NCBI GenBank assembly: GCA_946406195.1
Contig: CAMJJT010000001.1
Span: 124,001-188,000, forward strand
DNA: 64,000 nucleotides
Direction of reading: 5' to 3'
Origin: an uncultured Bacteroidales bacterium
GTDB taxonomy: Bacteria > Bacteroidota > Bacteroidia > Bacteroidales > Paludibacteraceae
The translations under genes and the position numbers were made by a program. Shown piece after piece: positions 1 to 6,592 of the stretch (its first letter is position 1; each line of letters opens with the position of its first letter). Under the pieces are notes generated by a model. That model saw nothing but the letters and a program-made list of their open reading frames with translations, was not told the DNA's origin and searched no databases.

Positions 1-2
1 CC

Positions 3-1280
3 ATGTCTGTCCCCACCTGGGCGCACCTCAATATACCAGAGATTGACTTCCAAGCCATCTCATACTATGCTGCTCCAAAGGCGAAAAAGAATGATGCGAA
101 TGATGAGAATGATGCCAATGATGCCAATGATGCCATCGACGAGGAGATCATGAAGACCTTCGACAAACTTGGTATTCCTTTGGAGGAACGGGCAGCACTC
201 GCGGGAAACATGGCGGTCGATGCAGTCATGGACAGCGTGAGCGTGAAGACGACGTTTAGGGAGACCTTGGCGGAGAAGGGTATCGTTTTCTGTTCGATTA
301 GCGAGGCGGTAAAGGAATACCCGGACTTGGTCAAGAAATACTTGGGAAGTGTGGTTCCTCCGACGGATAATTTCTATGCCGCGCTTAACTCTGCGGTTTT
401 CTCGGATGGTTCGTTTGTGTATGTGCCCAAGGGCGTGCGGTGCCCGATGGAACTGAGCACCTATTTCCGCATCAATGCCGGTAAGACAGGTCAGTTTGAG
501 CGGACCTTACTGATTGCAGACGAAGGCGCGTATCTGTCTTATTTAGAGGGATGTACAGCACCTATGCGCGATGAAAACCAACTTCACGCAGCGATTGTTG
601 AGATCATCGTTCATAAGGACGCCGAAGTGAAGTACTCCACCGTCCAGAACTGGTATCCGGGAGATAAGAACGGAAAAGGCGGAATCTATAATTTCGTCAC
701 CAAACGAGGTATCACCCACGAGAACGCGCGGTTGAGTTGGACGCAGGTCGAGACAGGTTCTGCCATCACATGGAAATATCCGAGTTGTATTTTAAAAGGG
801 GATAACTCCACGGCGGAGTTCTACTCGGTGGCGCTCACCAATAATTACCAACAGGCAGATACAGGTACGAAGATGATTCACATCGGCAAAAACACCCGTT
901 CTCGTATCGTCTCCAAAGGTATCTCCGCGGGGCATAGCCAGAACGCTTACCGCGGACTCGTCAAGATGGGTGTTCATGCCGAAAATGCCCGTAACTACAG
1001 TCAATGTGATTCGCTTCTGTTGGGCGATAAATGCGGCGCGCACACTTTCCCCGACATGATTATCTCCAACCCCACAGCTACCGTAGAACACGAAGCAACA
1101 ACCTCCAAGATCAACGAGGATCAGCTCTTCTACTGCCAGCAACGAGGTATCAGCATGGAAGACGCCGTTGGCCTCATCGTCAACGGCTACGCCAAAGAGG
1201 TCATGGACAAACTGCCGATGGAGTTTGCCGTTGAAGCACAGAAACTGCTGCAAGTCTCTCTCGAAGGAAGCGTGGGATAA
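3..1280 (+). CDS. sufB: Fe-S cluster assembly scaffold SufB (5' truncated by window edge)
   Basis: SufB is the scaffold subunit of the SUF system; with SufC and SufD it assembles Fe-S clusters in the cytoplasm. The visible 425 residues begin just before the conserved [12 protein letters not shown] segment, which in full-length family members (about 480 residues) lies some 50 residues from the N-terminus. The ATG at position 3 is therefore an internal Met and the true start is outside the window. Family landmarks are [14 protein letters not shown], the [18 protein letters not shown] stretch and [11 protein letters not shown] near the C-terminus. Odd feature: a low-complexity insert [17 protein letters not shown] at about residues 30-46, encoded by tandem AATGATGCC-like units, in a linker that is normally short and charged. 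The following intergenic region holds a terminator-like hairpin, so the suf operon probably ends here. Confidence 0.95.
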   Translation: MSVPTWAHLNIPEIDFQAISYYAAPKAKKNDANDENDANDANDAIDEEIMKTFDKLGIPLEERAALAGNMAVDAVMDSVSVKTTFRETLAEKGIVFCSISEAVKEYPDLVKKYLGSVVPPTDNFYAALNSAVFSDGSFVYVPKGVRCPMELSTYFRINAGKTGQFERTLLIADEGAYLSYLEGCTAPMRDENQLHAAIVEIIVHKDAEVKYSTVQNWYPGDKNGKGGIYNFVTKRGITHENARLSWTQVETGSAITWKYPSCILKGDNSTAEFYSVALTNNYQQADTGTKMIHIGKNTRSRIVSKGISAGHSQNAYRGLVKMGVHAENARNYSQCDSLLLGDKCGAHTFPDMIISNPTATVEHEATTSKINEDQLFYCQQRGISMEDAVGLIVNGYAKEVMDKLPMEFAVEAQKLLQVSLEGSVG

Positions 1281-1313
1281 ATATTCTCTCGAGTTATCGA
1301 AAAATCTCAAAAA

Positions 1314-1370
1314 AATGGCATACCTCTTGCGTATGTCATTTTTTTTGTGTACCTTTGCAGCCGCAAAGGT
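1314..1370 (+). promoter_or_regulatory. Fused terminator hairpin and promoter
   Basis: An inverted repeat AATGGCATAC / GTATGTCATT with a 7-nt loop is followed by an eight-T run, as in an intrinsic terminator for sufB. The same DNA carries a promoter: CTTGCGTATGTC begins 24 bp before the -7 box TACCTTTG (1350-1357). The -7 box lies inside a perfect dyad, ACCTTTGC-agcc-GCAAAGGT (1351-1370). A nearly identical module precedes hflX at 21695-21748, and a related one precedes gyrB. Confidence 0.7.
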
Positions 1371-1389
1371 TTAGAAAACAAGAACAACT

Positions 1390-1533
1390 ATGCAAACAGA
1401 CGTAAAACATCAACCCAATGACGCACCTATTACAACAGATGCAATAGGTACCGGAAATGTGCAGAAAAAGTACTATACTGCCGATGAAGCAATCGCTTTC
1501 CTTGAACCGCGCATTCGCGCTATGTTCCTATGA
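1390..1533 (+). CDS. Small antitoxin-like protein, remnant of a toxin-antitoxin pair
   Basis: This 47-codon ORF is too short for the ORF track. Its product ends YYTADEAIAFLEPRIRAMFL, which resembles the C-terminal part of small Bacteroidota antitoxins that precede ParE/RelE-type toxins. It sits about 30 nt downstream of the promoter at 1314-1370. Its stop overlaps the start of the next ORF (ATGA), the usual antitoxin-toxin coupling. The partner toxin is broken, so the antitoxin may be a decaying leftover. The family assignment is by eye from the TADEA/FLEPRIR pattern and is moderately secure at best; the reading frame is more certain than the function. Confidence 0.5.
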   Translation: MQTDVKHQPNDAPITTDAIGTGNVQKKYYTADEAIAFLEPRIRAMFL

Positions 1534-1681
1534 AAGAAGTTGTTTACACCAAGCAAGCTCTTTTGCAGTTTGAAGAAAGTGTAAAAGAGTTAGTTGAACA
1601 GAAGAATTAGAGAACGTATATAGTATAGTTTATCTTGCTAATAATAAACTAATCGGCCATCTGTTGGATATTAGTTTATAA
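1530..1681 (+). pseudogene. Broken ParE/RelE-like toxin gene
   Basis: The ORF begins MKEVVYTKQALLQFEESVKELVEQ, typical of the N-terminus of ParE/RelE-superfamily toxins, then stops after 26 residues (TAG at 1608). From 1601 another frame reads ENVYSIVYLANNKLIGHLLDIS, which resembles the C-terminal strands of these toxins (Y-x-I-x-Y ... L-I ... D-I). About 40 to 50 central residues of a normal toxin are missing. The simplest reading is an internal deletion with frameshift, giving an inactive toxin. Match of the second fragment is by eye and could be fortuitous. Confidence 0.45.
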
Positions 1682-1729
1682 CTCAACCACCGCTGGCATC
1701 GACAGCGTAAAAAAGTGAATAGTACATAA

Positions 1730-1803
1730 GGGGTATTAGCTCATCTGGCTAGAGCGCAACACTGGCAGTGTTGAGGTGAGCGGTTCGAGTCCGCTATACT
1801 CCA
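1730..1803 (+). tRNA. tRNA-Ala (anticodon GGC)
   Basis: The 74 nt fold into a full cloverleaf: acceptor GGGGTAT/ATACTCC, D arm GCTC/GAGC, anticodon stem CAACA/TGTTG around loop CTGGCAG, and T arm AGCGG-TTCGAGT-CCGCT. The anticodon is GGC. The acceptor stem carries the G3-U70 wobble pair that identifies alanine tRNAs. CCA is not encoded. A small hairpin GCGCAA-agtg-TTGCGC follows at 1813-1828. The gene lies between a dead toxin-antitoxin pair and a long inverted repeat, but I found no second copy of its 3' end that would mark an integrated island. Confidence 0.93.
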
Positions 1804-1848
1804 CAAATACAAGCGCAAAGTGTTGCGCAAAAATATATTGATTAAAAG

Positions 1849-2023
1849 AAGCGTTTGCTTTCACTCTTTTGTTTGAGAACGTCGGAACTTTTCAAACTGA
1901 TAAATAAGAGAATGGCAAATAGTTTCCATGTTTTAGCGTGGAGTTACTATTGTTGCATACTTATTTATCACAGGTTTCCGACGACCTTCAAACAAGAGTG
2001 TGTGGCATAGCAGCCTCACGCTT
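1849..2023 (+). repeat. Long imperfect inverted repeat, possible rod-shaped structured RNA
   Basis: Arms of about 60 nt pair in order: AAGCGT with ACGCTT, CACTCTT...GTTTGA with TCAAACAAGAGTG, ACGTCGGAAC with GTTTCCGACG, and TGATAAATAAG with CTTATTTATCA (exact). The apical part continues as GCAAATAGT...ACTATTGTTGC enclosing CCAT...GTGG. Overall the strand would fold into a long rod with internal loops, about 175 nt. It lies between tRNA-Ala and a small gene at 2083. It could be a stable ncRNA (6S RNA has this general shape), a leader of the downstream genes or a MITE-like element. Strand is arbitrary. Confidence 0.6.
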
Positions 2024-2082
2024 TTGTTTATTTATAACCGCTTTTGCAGGAGGCAGGCGAAGCAATGTAAAATTTTAAAATT

Positions 2083-2283
2083 ATGTCTTCAGAAGATTTG
2101 TGGGTAATCGTAGCCCTTATTTGTGTGTTCTACTTATGCCGTGAATTAAATTGTTGGTATCTAAAAATCAACGAACGTAAAAAACAAATGGATCAAATGA
2201 TTGAAAACCAAAAAGAGATTATTGAATTACTAAAAAAAGAGAGAACAGCAAATACACAAAATAGGGAAAACTCAGAAAACTAA
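2083..2283 (+). CDS. Small membrane-anchored coiled-coil protein
   Basis: This 66-residue protein is of unknown function. Residues about 5-20 (LWVIVALICVFYLCREL) form one membrane segment, followed by a Lys/Glu-rich helix with coiled-coil spacing (ERKKQMDQMIENQKEIIELLKKER) that would lie in the cytoplasm if the N-terminus faces out. The start is preceded by an A/T-rich stretch without a Shine-Dalgarno sequence. It ends 6 nt before the next ORF, with which it is probably co-transcribed. Small proteins of this build are common in Bacteroidales; I do not recognise a named family. Confidence 0.65.
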   Translation: MSSEDLWVIVALICVFYLCRELNCWYLKINERKKQMDQMIENQKEIIELLKKERTANTQNRENSEN

Positions 2284-2289
2284 TAGTAT

Positions 2290-2661
2290 ATGAAAAACAA
2301 ATCGTTTTTTTGTTTAATAATGGTTTTTGTACCATTTTTAATGTGTGCAAAAGAACCACAACTATCACTCGTTGCAATAAAGCAGACTGGGCAGAGCCAG
2401 ATCTTTAACATTAGGGACTACCCATGTCTTACCATCAAAAACGAGAATGGTGTACCATCCTTCAATATCAAAGATAAGCAGAACATCGTAGCGAGCGGTG
2501 TAATAACTTGCGTTTTTGAAGTCACCGAAACAAATGATATTGAAGTCGTGACTAATCAAGAGACATCTAATCGAATAGTAAAAAAGTATATAAAAAATGG
2601 TACTCTTTATATAGAGCACAACGGCAAATTATACTCTGTCATAGGACAACGCATAAAATAA
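2290..2661 (+). CDS. Small secreted protein with a short C-terminal signature
   Basis: A 123-residue protein with an N-terminal signal peptide (KSFFCLIMVFVPFLMCAKE) and a mature part rich in beta-forming residues. Function is not recognisable. The C-terminus GTLYIEHNGKLYSVIGQRIK has the pattern of short terminal modules that close many Bacteroidales secreted proteins; a similar ending is seen in the protein at 51015-53030. Bases and codons are more A/T-rich than in the housekeeping genes of the window, in line with the accessory character of the 2-5 kb segment. It sits between the small coiled-coil gene and the InlB-repeat gene, in one direction with short gaps, suggesting one transcript. Confidence 0.6.
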   Translation: MKNKSFFCLIMVFVPFLMCAKEPQLSLVAIKQTGQSQIFNIRDYPCLTIKNENGVPSFNIKDKQNIVASGVITCVFEVTETNDIEVVTNQETSNRIVKKYIKNGTLYIEHNGKLYSVIGQRIK

Positions 2662-2681
2662 CAATTATAAAACAATACTAT

Positions 2682-3920
2682 ATGAAAAGAAATCTCATAC
2701 TTGCCATAATTTTTATAATGGCATTTGGCACGATGCGTGCGCAACAGTATTTGTATTTATGGAGAACAGATGGTTCTCACATCTCTTATCCCGTAGCCGA
2801 TATAGACAGTATCGGGTTCTGGGCTCCGTTTTATATTGTAACCCTAGAAGCAGATGGAAAAGGAACTGTAAGCGGAAGTGGTGAATATGCAAAGGGCTCA
2901 ACAGCAACTCTTGTCGCTACTGCAGAAAAAGGATATTCTTTTAGTCAATGGTCGGACGGCAACACAAGCAATCCCCGTATTGTCACCTTAAATGACAACC
3001 TCACTCTAACAGCAACTTTTAGTCTTGCAGCAAGTGCTTTCAGTGTCAGTCCCACAACTAAGGTCATGTTCTCACCGGGTAACTTGCAGTACAATCACTC
3101 ATTAGGTTCTCATCAGTGCGCAGACGGGACTTCCAAAGTTGGAACTTGGCGTTTCGCCGAACATCAATGGGATATGATAGGTTATGGATATGGTATGACT
3201 TGGTCCATGTATGATAATAATGTAGGCGGAACAGTAGAGGGAAGTAGCAATAACAATGGTACTAATGCTTGGAAAGATTTGTTTTGCTGGGGAACAAGTG
3301 GTTGGAAAAGTGGAGCTAATGCGTATAATCCATTTGCTGTTAGTGAAAATTATTGGGATTATTATTTAGGGGGTGATCCAAATTATGATTTCTCGGGCAA
3401 TTATATTTACGCAGATTGGGGAACCTATAATCAAATAGGCGATGATGCACCCGGAATATGGCGTACTTTGACAAAGGATGAGTGGGAGTACCTCCTACAA
3501 AAAAGACCCGAGGCACTCAACAAATATGGAGCAGCAAGAGTGAATGGAATAACCGGTATAGTTATTTTGCCTGACGATTGGACATTGCCTAATGGTTGTA
3601 CTTTCGTTGCAGGAATGACCACTGCTAACGACAACAAGGACTGGGGATTTGTTAATAATGTCTATGTTGGTTCTCAGTGGGAATTAATGGAGGCTAATGG
3701 AGCTGTATTCTTGCCTGCAAGTGGCTTTAGAAGTGGTAATTCCAACTATTCTTCTAATATTATCTCGCAATATGCTGGAGTAGCAGGATATTATTGGTCG
3801 TCAACAGTTTACAATGAAAGTTCTATTTACGGCCTCTATTTCACTAGCAATACTCTATATTATCAGAAAGATTTGACCCGCGGTTTTGGGCGAGCAGTAA
3901 GATTAGTTGTAAATTTGTAA
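2682..3920 (+). CDS. Secreted protein with InlB-type B-repeat and FISUMP-like domain
   Basis: The 412-residue product has a signal peptide (NLILAIIFIMAFGTMRAQ). A short QYLYLWRTDGSHISYPVADIDSIGF segment follows, a common N-terminal module in Bacteroidales surface proteins. Residues about 50-110 form a divergent InlB B-repeat (GYSFSQWSDGNTSNPRIVTLNDNLTLTATF). The rest resembles the Fibrobacter succinogenes major paralogous (FISUMP) fold: GNLQYN, FAEHQWDMIGYG, DLFCWGTSGW, WRTLTKDEWEYLL, and the terminal YYWSSTVYN...GRAVRLV. It is probably exported to the cell surface; binding partner unknown. A dead InlB fragment of similar type lies at 45808-45969. Confidence 0.75.
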   Translation: MKRNLILAIIFIMAFGTMRAQQYLYLWRTDGSHISYPVADIDSIGFWAPFYIVTLEADGKGTVSGSGEYAKGSTATLVATAEKGYSFSQWSDGNTSNPRIVTLNDNLTLTATFSLAASAFSVSPTTKVMFSPGNLQYNHSLGSHQCADGTSKVGTWRFAEHQWDMIGYGYGMTWSMYDNNVGGTVEGSSNNNGTNAWKDLFCWGTSGWKSGANAYNPFAVSENYWDYYLGGDPNYDFSGNYIYADWGTYNQIGDDAPGIWRTLTKDEWEYLLQKRPEALNKYGAARVNGITGIVILPDDWTLPNGCTFVAGMTTANDNKDWGFVNNVYVGSQWELMEANGAVFLPASGFRSGNSNYSSNIISQYAGVAGYYWSSTVYNESSIYGLYFTSNTLYYQKDLTRGFGRAVRLVVNL

Positions 3921-3977
3921 CATAATTATCATATTATCTAACCAATGCTCAATGGGATATAAGTGAGCAAAAACGAG

Positions 3978-4389
3978 ATGAAAAAAAATAGTGTTGTTTT
4001 TAACCATGTTAGGTATGGTATCGTGCTTTACTGATAGTAATTTGACGGAGCATGAAAAACGGGTAAAAGAGGCAAAGGAGTATCTGTCTGCTGATGTGGC
4101 TCTCTCCAACAAACAAACCGCTGGAACAAAAGTGAACGAGTTCACCAAGTTGGAATCAATTGTTTTTGATGGTCAAAATGTAATTTACACATATGAAGTA
4201 GATGAAAGTTATTATACAATCAGCCTATTAAGGACAGTTCAAAGTGAGTTAGAAAAAGAACATAGAAAAGAATTTTATTCGAATAAAGAATTAGCCGAAA
4301 TAAGATATTATCTATCCATTCTTGAAGGAACAGCAATCTATAACTATGTTGGAAATAAAACAAAGCAAGTATTAACTATCAAAATATAG
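3978..4389 (+). CDS. Putative lipoprotein with a frameshift at an A8 tract behind the start codon
   Basis: The ORF track gives a GTG-started 132-residue ORF at 3991 with a clipped signal (MLFLTMLGMVSC). An ATG at 3978 is followed by eight A residues, which puts it one base out of frame. With seven A residues the same DNA reads MKKIVLFLTMLGMVSC, a complete lipoprotein signal with a lipobox-like MVSC. So either the sequence has one extra A, the gene is phase-variable by slippage in the tract, or it has decayed. The mature part (HEKRVKEAKEYLSADVALSN..., then YTYEVDESYYTISLL) is charged and of unknown function. It follows the FISUMP-like gene by about 60 nt in the same direction. Confidence 0.55.
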
Positions 4390-4499
4390 CCCAATATCTA
4401 CTGAGCTTGCGATGAGGTTAGGGGAATGTATATACCATCACAGGACAGGAAGTGAAATAAAGCAGCACATAGATGAGCGGCGCATAAACGCTATAAAAA

Positions 4500-4663
4500 G
4501 CGGAATACAATTCCGCAGCAAAAGACGAAGTCAGGCGGGATATAATCCCGCGGAATGAACATACGAAAGGCAGCGAGAAATCCGCTGCCTTTTTTGGCGG
4601 CATCGGATGCCATCCGATGTAAAACCAAGAAGAAAGAGGAAGCGCGCCAGCGGAGGTGGCGCG
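4500..4663. repeat. Array of four perfect hairpins plus a terminator
   Basis: In 164 nt there are five perfect inverted repeats of different sequence: GCGGAAT-aca-ATTCCGC (4500-4516), GCGGGAT-ata-ATCCCGC (4535-4551), GGCAGCG...CGCTGCC (4569-4589), CATCGGAT-gcc-ATCCGATG (4601-4619) and CGCGCCA...TGGCGCG (4643-4663). Three have 3-nt loops. No ORF with sensible content covers them. The architecture is regular although the stems are unrelated, which suggests a structured RNA or a set of small palindromic elements. The flanks 4390-4499 show nothing else I can name. Confidence 0.7.
4566..4596 (+). terminator. Intrinsic terminator
   Basis: AAAGGCAGCG and CGCTGCCTTT form a 10-bp stem with a 7-nt loop, followed by a run of six T. 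It would end transcription coming from the lipoprotein gene at 3978-4389 and is the third hairpin of the local array. Confidence 0.65.
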
Positions 4664-4737
4664 TACAGAACACCGAGGGGCGAAAAAAGCAGAGAAAAAC
4701 AAAAAAAGGAAAAGAAAACCTAAAAATATCATCAAAA

Positions 4738-4769
4738 TTTGCATATGTCAGAAATTTTTTGTATCTTTG
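4738..4769 (+). promoter_or_regulatory. Promoter of the gene at 5091
   Basis: TTTGCATATGTC (4738-4749) starts 24 bp before TATCTTTG (4762-4769), the best match in the window to the shared extended promoter form. The predicted transcript has a leader of about 310 nt (4775-5090). This leader is A/T-rich, contains two copies of AAGTCAATC (4946 and 4968) and a G-rich GGGGCCGTGG / GTCCC stretch near its start, and has no ORF. Its length suggests a regulatory role, but I do not recognise a riboswitch. Confidence 0.6.
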
Positions 4770-5090
4770 CAGAGATTTTAGAAGTTCAACGAATTTTCGG
4801 TAGATTTTAGTCTTTTGGGGCCGTGGTTTTTGCGGTTTTGTCCCAATATCGTCACGTGATAATACCGTGAATAACCAAACAATATCTAAAATATTACCAA
4901 AGAATAACTAAAGATTTACTAAAGAAAATATAAGAAATGATAGGTAAGTCAATCGTAAAAAACAGGCAAGTCAATCATAAAATGAGAGACGAAATAAAAA
5001 TGTTTTGTATTTTTTTGTCTTATCTCAAAGATCATGTGGAAAAGTTCAGTAAAAAGAAATAAAACGAAATAAAAAGAAAGGAGAAAGGAT

Positions 5091-5495
5091 ATGTCAAGAG
5101 TAACATTAAGTCCGGGGATTGATATATGGAGAGGAAAAGTAAGTGGAAAATCGGGAATGACCATGCGTATCAAATCTTATCGTGACGATGAGGGACATAT
5201 CGTTAAGATGGGTCCGCAGGAGTATTACCGCAAAGACAAGCGTGATTTTAAACGCCATCCGCGGAGCGAGAAAGAAGAAGCGCAGAGGTTGGTGTGGCAG
5301 GAAGTTTGCCGAGAGGCAAGTGCGATCATGAAAGACAAGAACCATCCGAGGTATGCGGAGTTGCGGGCACGATGGAATGCGCAATTTAAAGAAAAGCCTG
5401 ATGTGTTTTTGAATGAGGGGTTGGCGGAAAAGAAGGTTTACGGGATGTTTCCGGTGTTTGTGCGGATGGTACTTCTGAAGGAGAGAAAAGGGTAG
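5091..5495 (+). CDS. Small basic protein of unknown function with a long leader
   Basis: A 134-residue, strongly charged protein (KKR, RWNAQFKEKPD, EKEEAQRLVWQEV) without signal peptide or membrane segment, hence cytoplasmic. The N-terminus SRVTLSPGIDIWRGKVSGKSGMTMRIKSY looks beta-rich; residues about 55-110 are helical and Glu/Lys-rich. Smaller relatives are common in Bacteroidales genomes but I know of no function; nucleic-acid binding is possible from the charge only. The ATG is preceded by GAAAGGAGAAAGGAT, an unusually purine-rich start region for this genome. The gene stands alone, with its own promoter and a long leader, and converges on murI. Confidence 0.6.
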   Translation: MSRVTLSPGIDIWRGKVSGKSGMTMRIKSYRDDEGHIVKMGPQEYYRKDKRDFKRHPRSEKEEAQRLVWQEVCREASAIMKDKNHPRYAELRARWNAQFKEKPDVFLNEGLAEKKVYGMFPVFVRMVLLKERKG

Positions 5496-5550
5496 CGGAT
5501 AGCGGGCAATCAGATTAAAGGGTAGCGGATAGCGGGCAATCGGATTGCCC
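5487..5550. repeat. 30-bp tandem duplication ending in a hairpin
   Basis: The 30-nt unit AAAGGGTAGCGGATAGCGGG... is present twice in tandem (5487-5516, 5517-5546). The first copy supplies the stop codon of the upstream gene. The second copy ends in GGGCAAT-cgg-ATTGCCC (5534-5550), a perfect 7-bp hairpin that may end transcription from either side between the converging genes. No T run follows on either strand. Confidence 0.75.
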
Positions 5551-5566
5551 TGTAAAAGAAGAAAAA

Positions 5567-6478
5567 TTACTCCAGATCGATGTGCTCCGCTTGGACTGGG
5601 GAGGAGAGGAAGAGCGATGCGGATTGCGAGAAGCGGTCCGCATTTTCTGTAGTCAGATAGGAGCATGTCCCGTTAGTGGAGAGTTGGTCGCGGTACTCGG
5701 GGTGACGATGCAGATAATCCGCGAGAGACTTGGCTTCGAGTTCGCCTTGTGCGATAGTAGTCACCTTTGGTGAATTCACCGGAAGAGGGAATTCCGACTC
5801 ATCCAGTTCATGACGAAACTCGAGCCAGTTGTCGATTCGCTCTTTCATGAGCGGATAGTGGGTACAACCGAGCACGAGGGTGTCAATCTGCGGATCTTTG
5901 GCGAGTATCTCACGCAGGTACTTGCCGATGAAATACTTAGCGCCCGGCCCGTTATATTCACCAGCCTCGATGAGCGGCACCCAGAGCGGGCAGGCTTGCT
6001 GAGAGATGAAGAGCCTACCCCCGCCCCCTCCCTGAAGGGAAGGGAGATTTTCGCTGATCTTGTTCAGCTCCAGCACATAACTCTCCGAGCTAACCGTCGC
6101 CGGAGTGGCAAGAATGCCGACATGTCCATTTTTGGTGATGGCAGGAACGGCCTCAACGGTCGGACGAATGACGCCCAATACATTAATAGGCCTACCCAAG
6201 CCCTCCCTCAAGGGAGGGATGTCATTTTGTTGGATAGTTCGAAGGGCTTTGGCACTGGCAGTATTGCAGGCCAGAATGATTAAGGCACAGTTTTTGTTGA
6301 TGAGATATTGAACGGCCTGAAGGGTGTACCGATAGATGACATCGAACGAGTGCGTACCATAAGGTGCACGGGCGTTGTCCCCAAGATAGATATAATCATA
6401 CTCGGGAAGCTCGCGACGGATGGCATCCAGAATGGTCAGACCACCGTATCCGCTATCAAAAACACCTATTTTTGCCAT
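5567..6478 (-). CDS. murI: Glutamate racemase
   Basis: MurI interconverts L- and D-glutamate, giving D-Glu for peptidoglycan. The 303-residue product starts MAKIGVFDSGYGGLTI; the ORF track extends 25 residues further through the promoter, so I use the ATG at 6478. Both catalytic cysteines are seen: ACNTAS at about residue 75 and LGCTHYPL at about residue 210. The protein is about 30 residues longer than usual because of two inserts encoded by GC-rich palindromes: DIPPLREGLGRP and NLPSLQGGGGGRL. These lie between conserved blocks, probably in surface loops. The gene is transcribed alone, divergently from dnaN, from a promoter sharing its -33 palindrome. Confidence 0.95.
   Translation of the reverse strand: MAKIGVFDSGYGGLTILDAIRRELPEYDYIYLGDNARAPYGTHSFDVIYRYTLQAVQYLINKNCALIILACNTASAKALRTIQQNDIPPLREGLGRPINVLGVIRPTVEAVPAITKNGHVGILATPATVSSESYVLELNKISENLPSLQGGGGGRLFISQQACPLWVPLIEAGEYNGPGAKYFIGKYLREILAKDPQIDTLVLGCTHYPLMKERIDNWLEFRHELDESEFPLPVNSPKVTTIAQGELEAKSLADYLHRHPEYRDQLSTNGTCSYLTTENADRFSQSASLFLSSPVQAEHIDLE
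6191..6219. repeat. GC-rich palindromic insert inside murI
   Basis: CCTACCCAAGCCCTCCCT-ca-AGGGAGGG is a perfect 8-bp palindrome with a CCTACCCAAG flank. It adds residues PPLREGLGRP in frame. A second, less perfect copy (CCTACCCCCGCCCCCTCCC...GGGAAGGGAG) lies at 6014-6046 in the same gene. Relatives are in hflX (21974-22005, 22718-22768) and gyrB (44881-44913). Confidence 0.7.
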
Positions 6479-6486
6479 AATCCGCT

Positions 6487-6535
6487 GCAAAATTACAAAA
6501 AAATTTGCATATGTGCAAAAAAAAGTGTATCTTTG
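6487..6535. promoter_or_regulatory. Back-to-back promoters of murI and dnaN sharing one -33 palindrome
   Basis: TTTGCATATGTGCAAA (6504-6519) reads as a -33 element on both strands. On the plus strand it starts 24 bp before TATCTTTG (6528-6535) for dnaN. On the minus strand TTTGCACATATG starts 24 bp before TAATTTTG (6495-6488) for murI. The two polymerase sites overlap, so the two genes probably cannot fire at the same time. Confidence 0.75.
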
Positions 6536-6592
6536 CACGCTATTTGTTAACAATTACAATAAAATTGTAAAAAATATTAAAACTATACGTAT

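Noticed and set aside
4418-4744. Minus-strand ORF of 108 residues across the hairpin array
   Set aside because: Phe/Leu/Ser-rich, arises from A/T-rich flanks and hairpins; no start context or relatives that I recognise.
1730-5500. Genomic island integrated at tRNA-Ala
   Set aside because: No integrase and no second copy of the tRNA 3' end seen; the region is accessory-like but boundaries cannot be shown.
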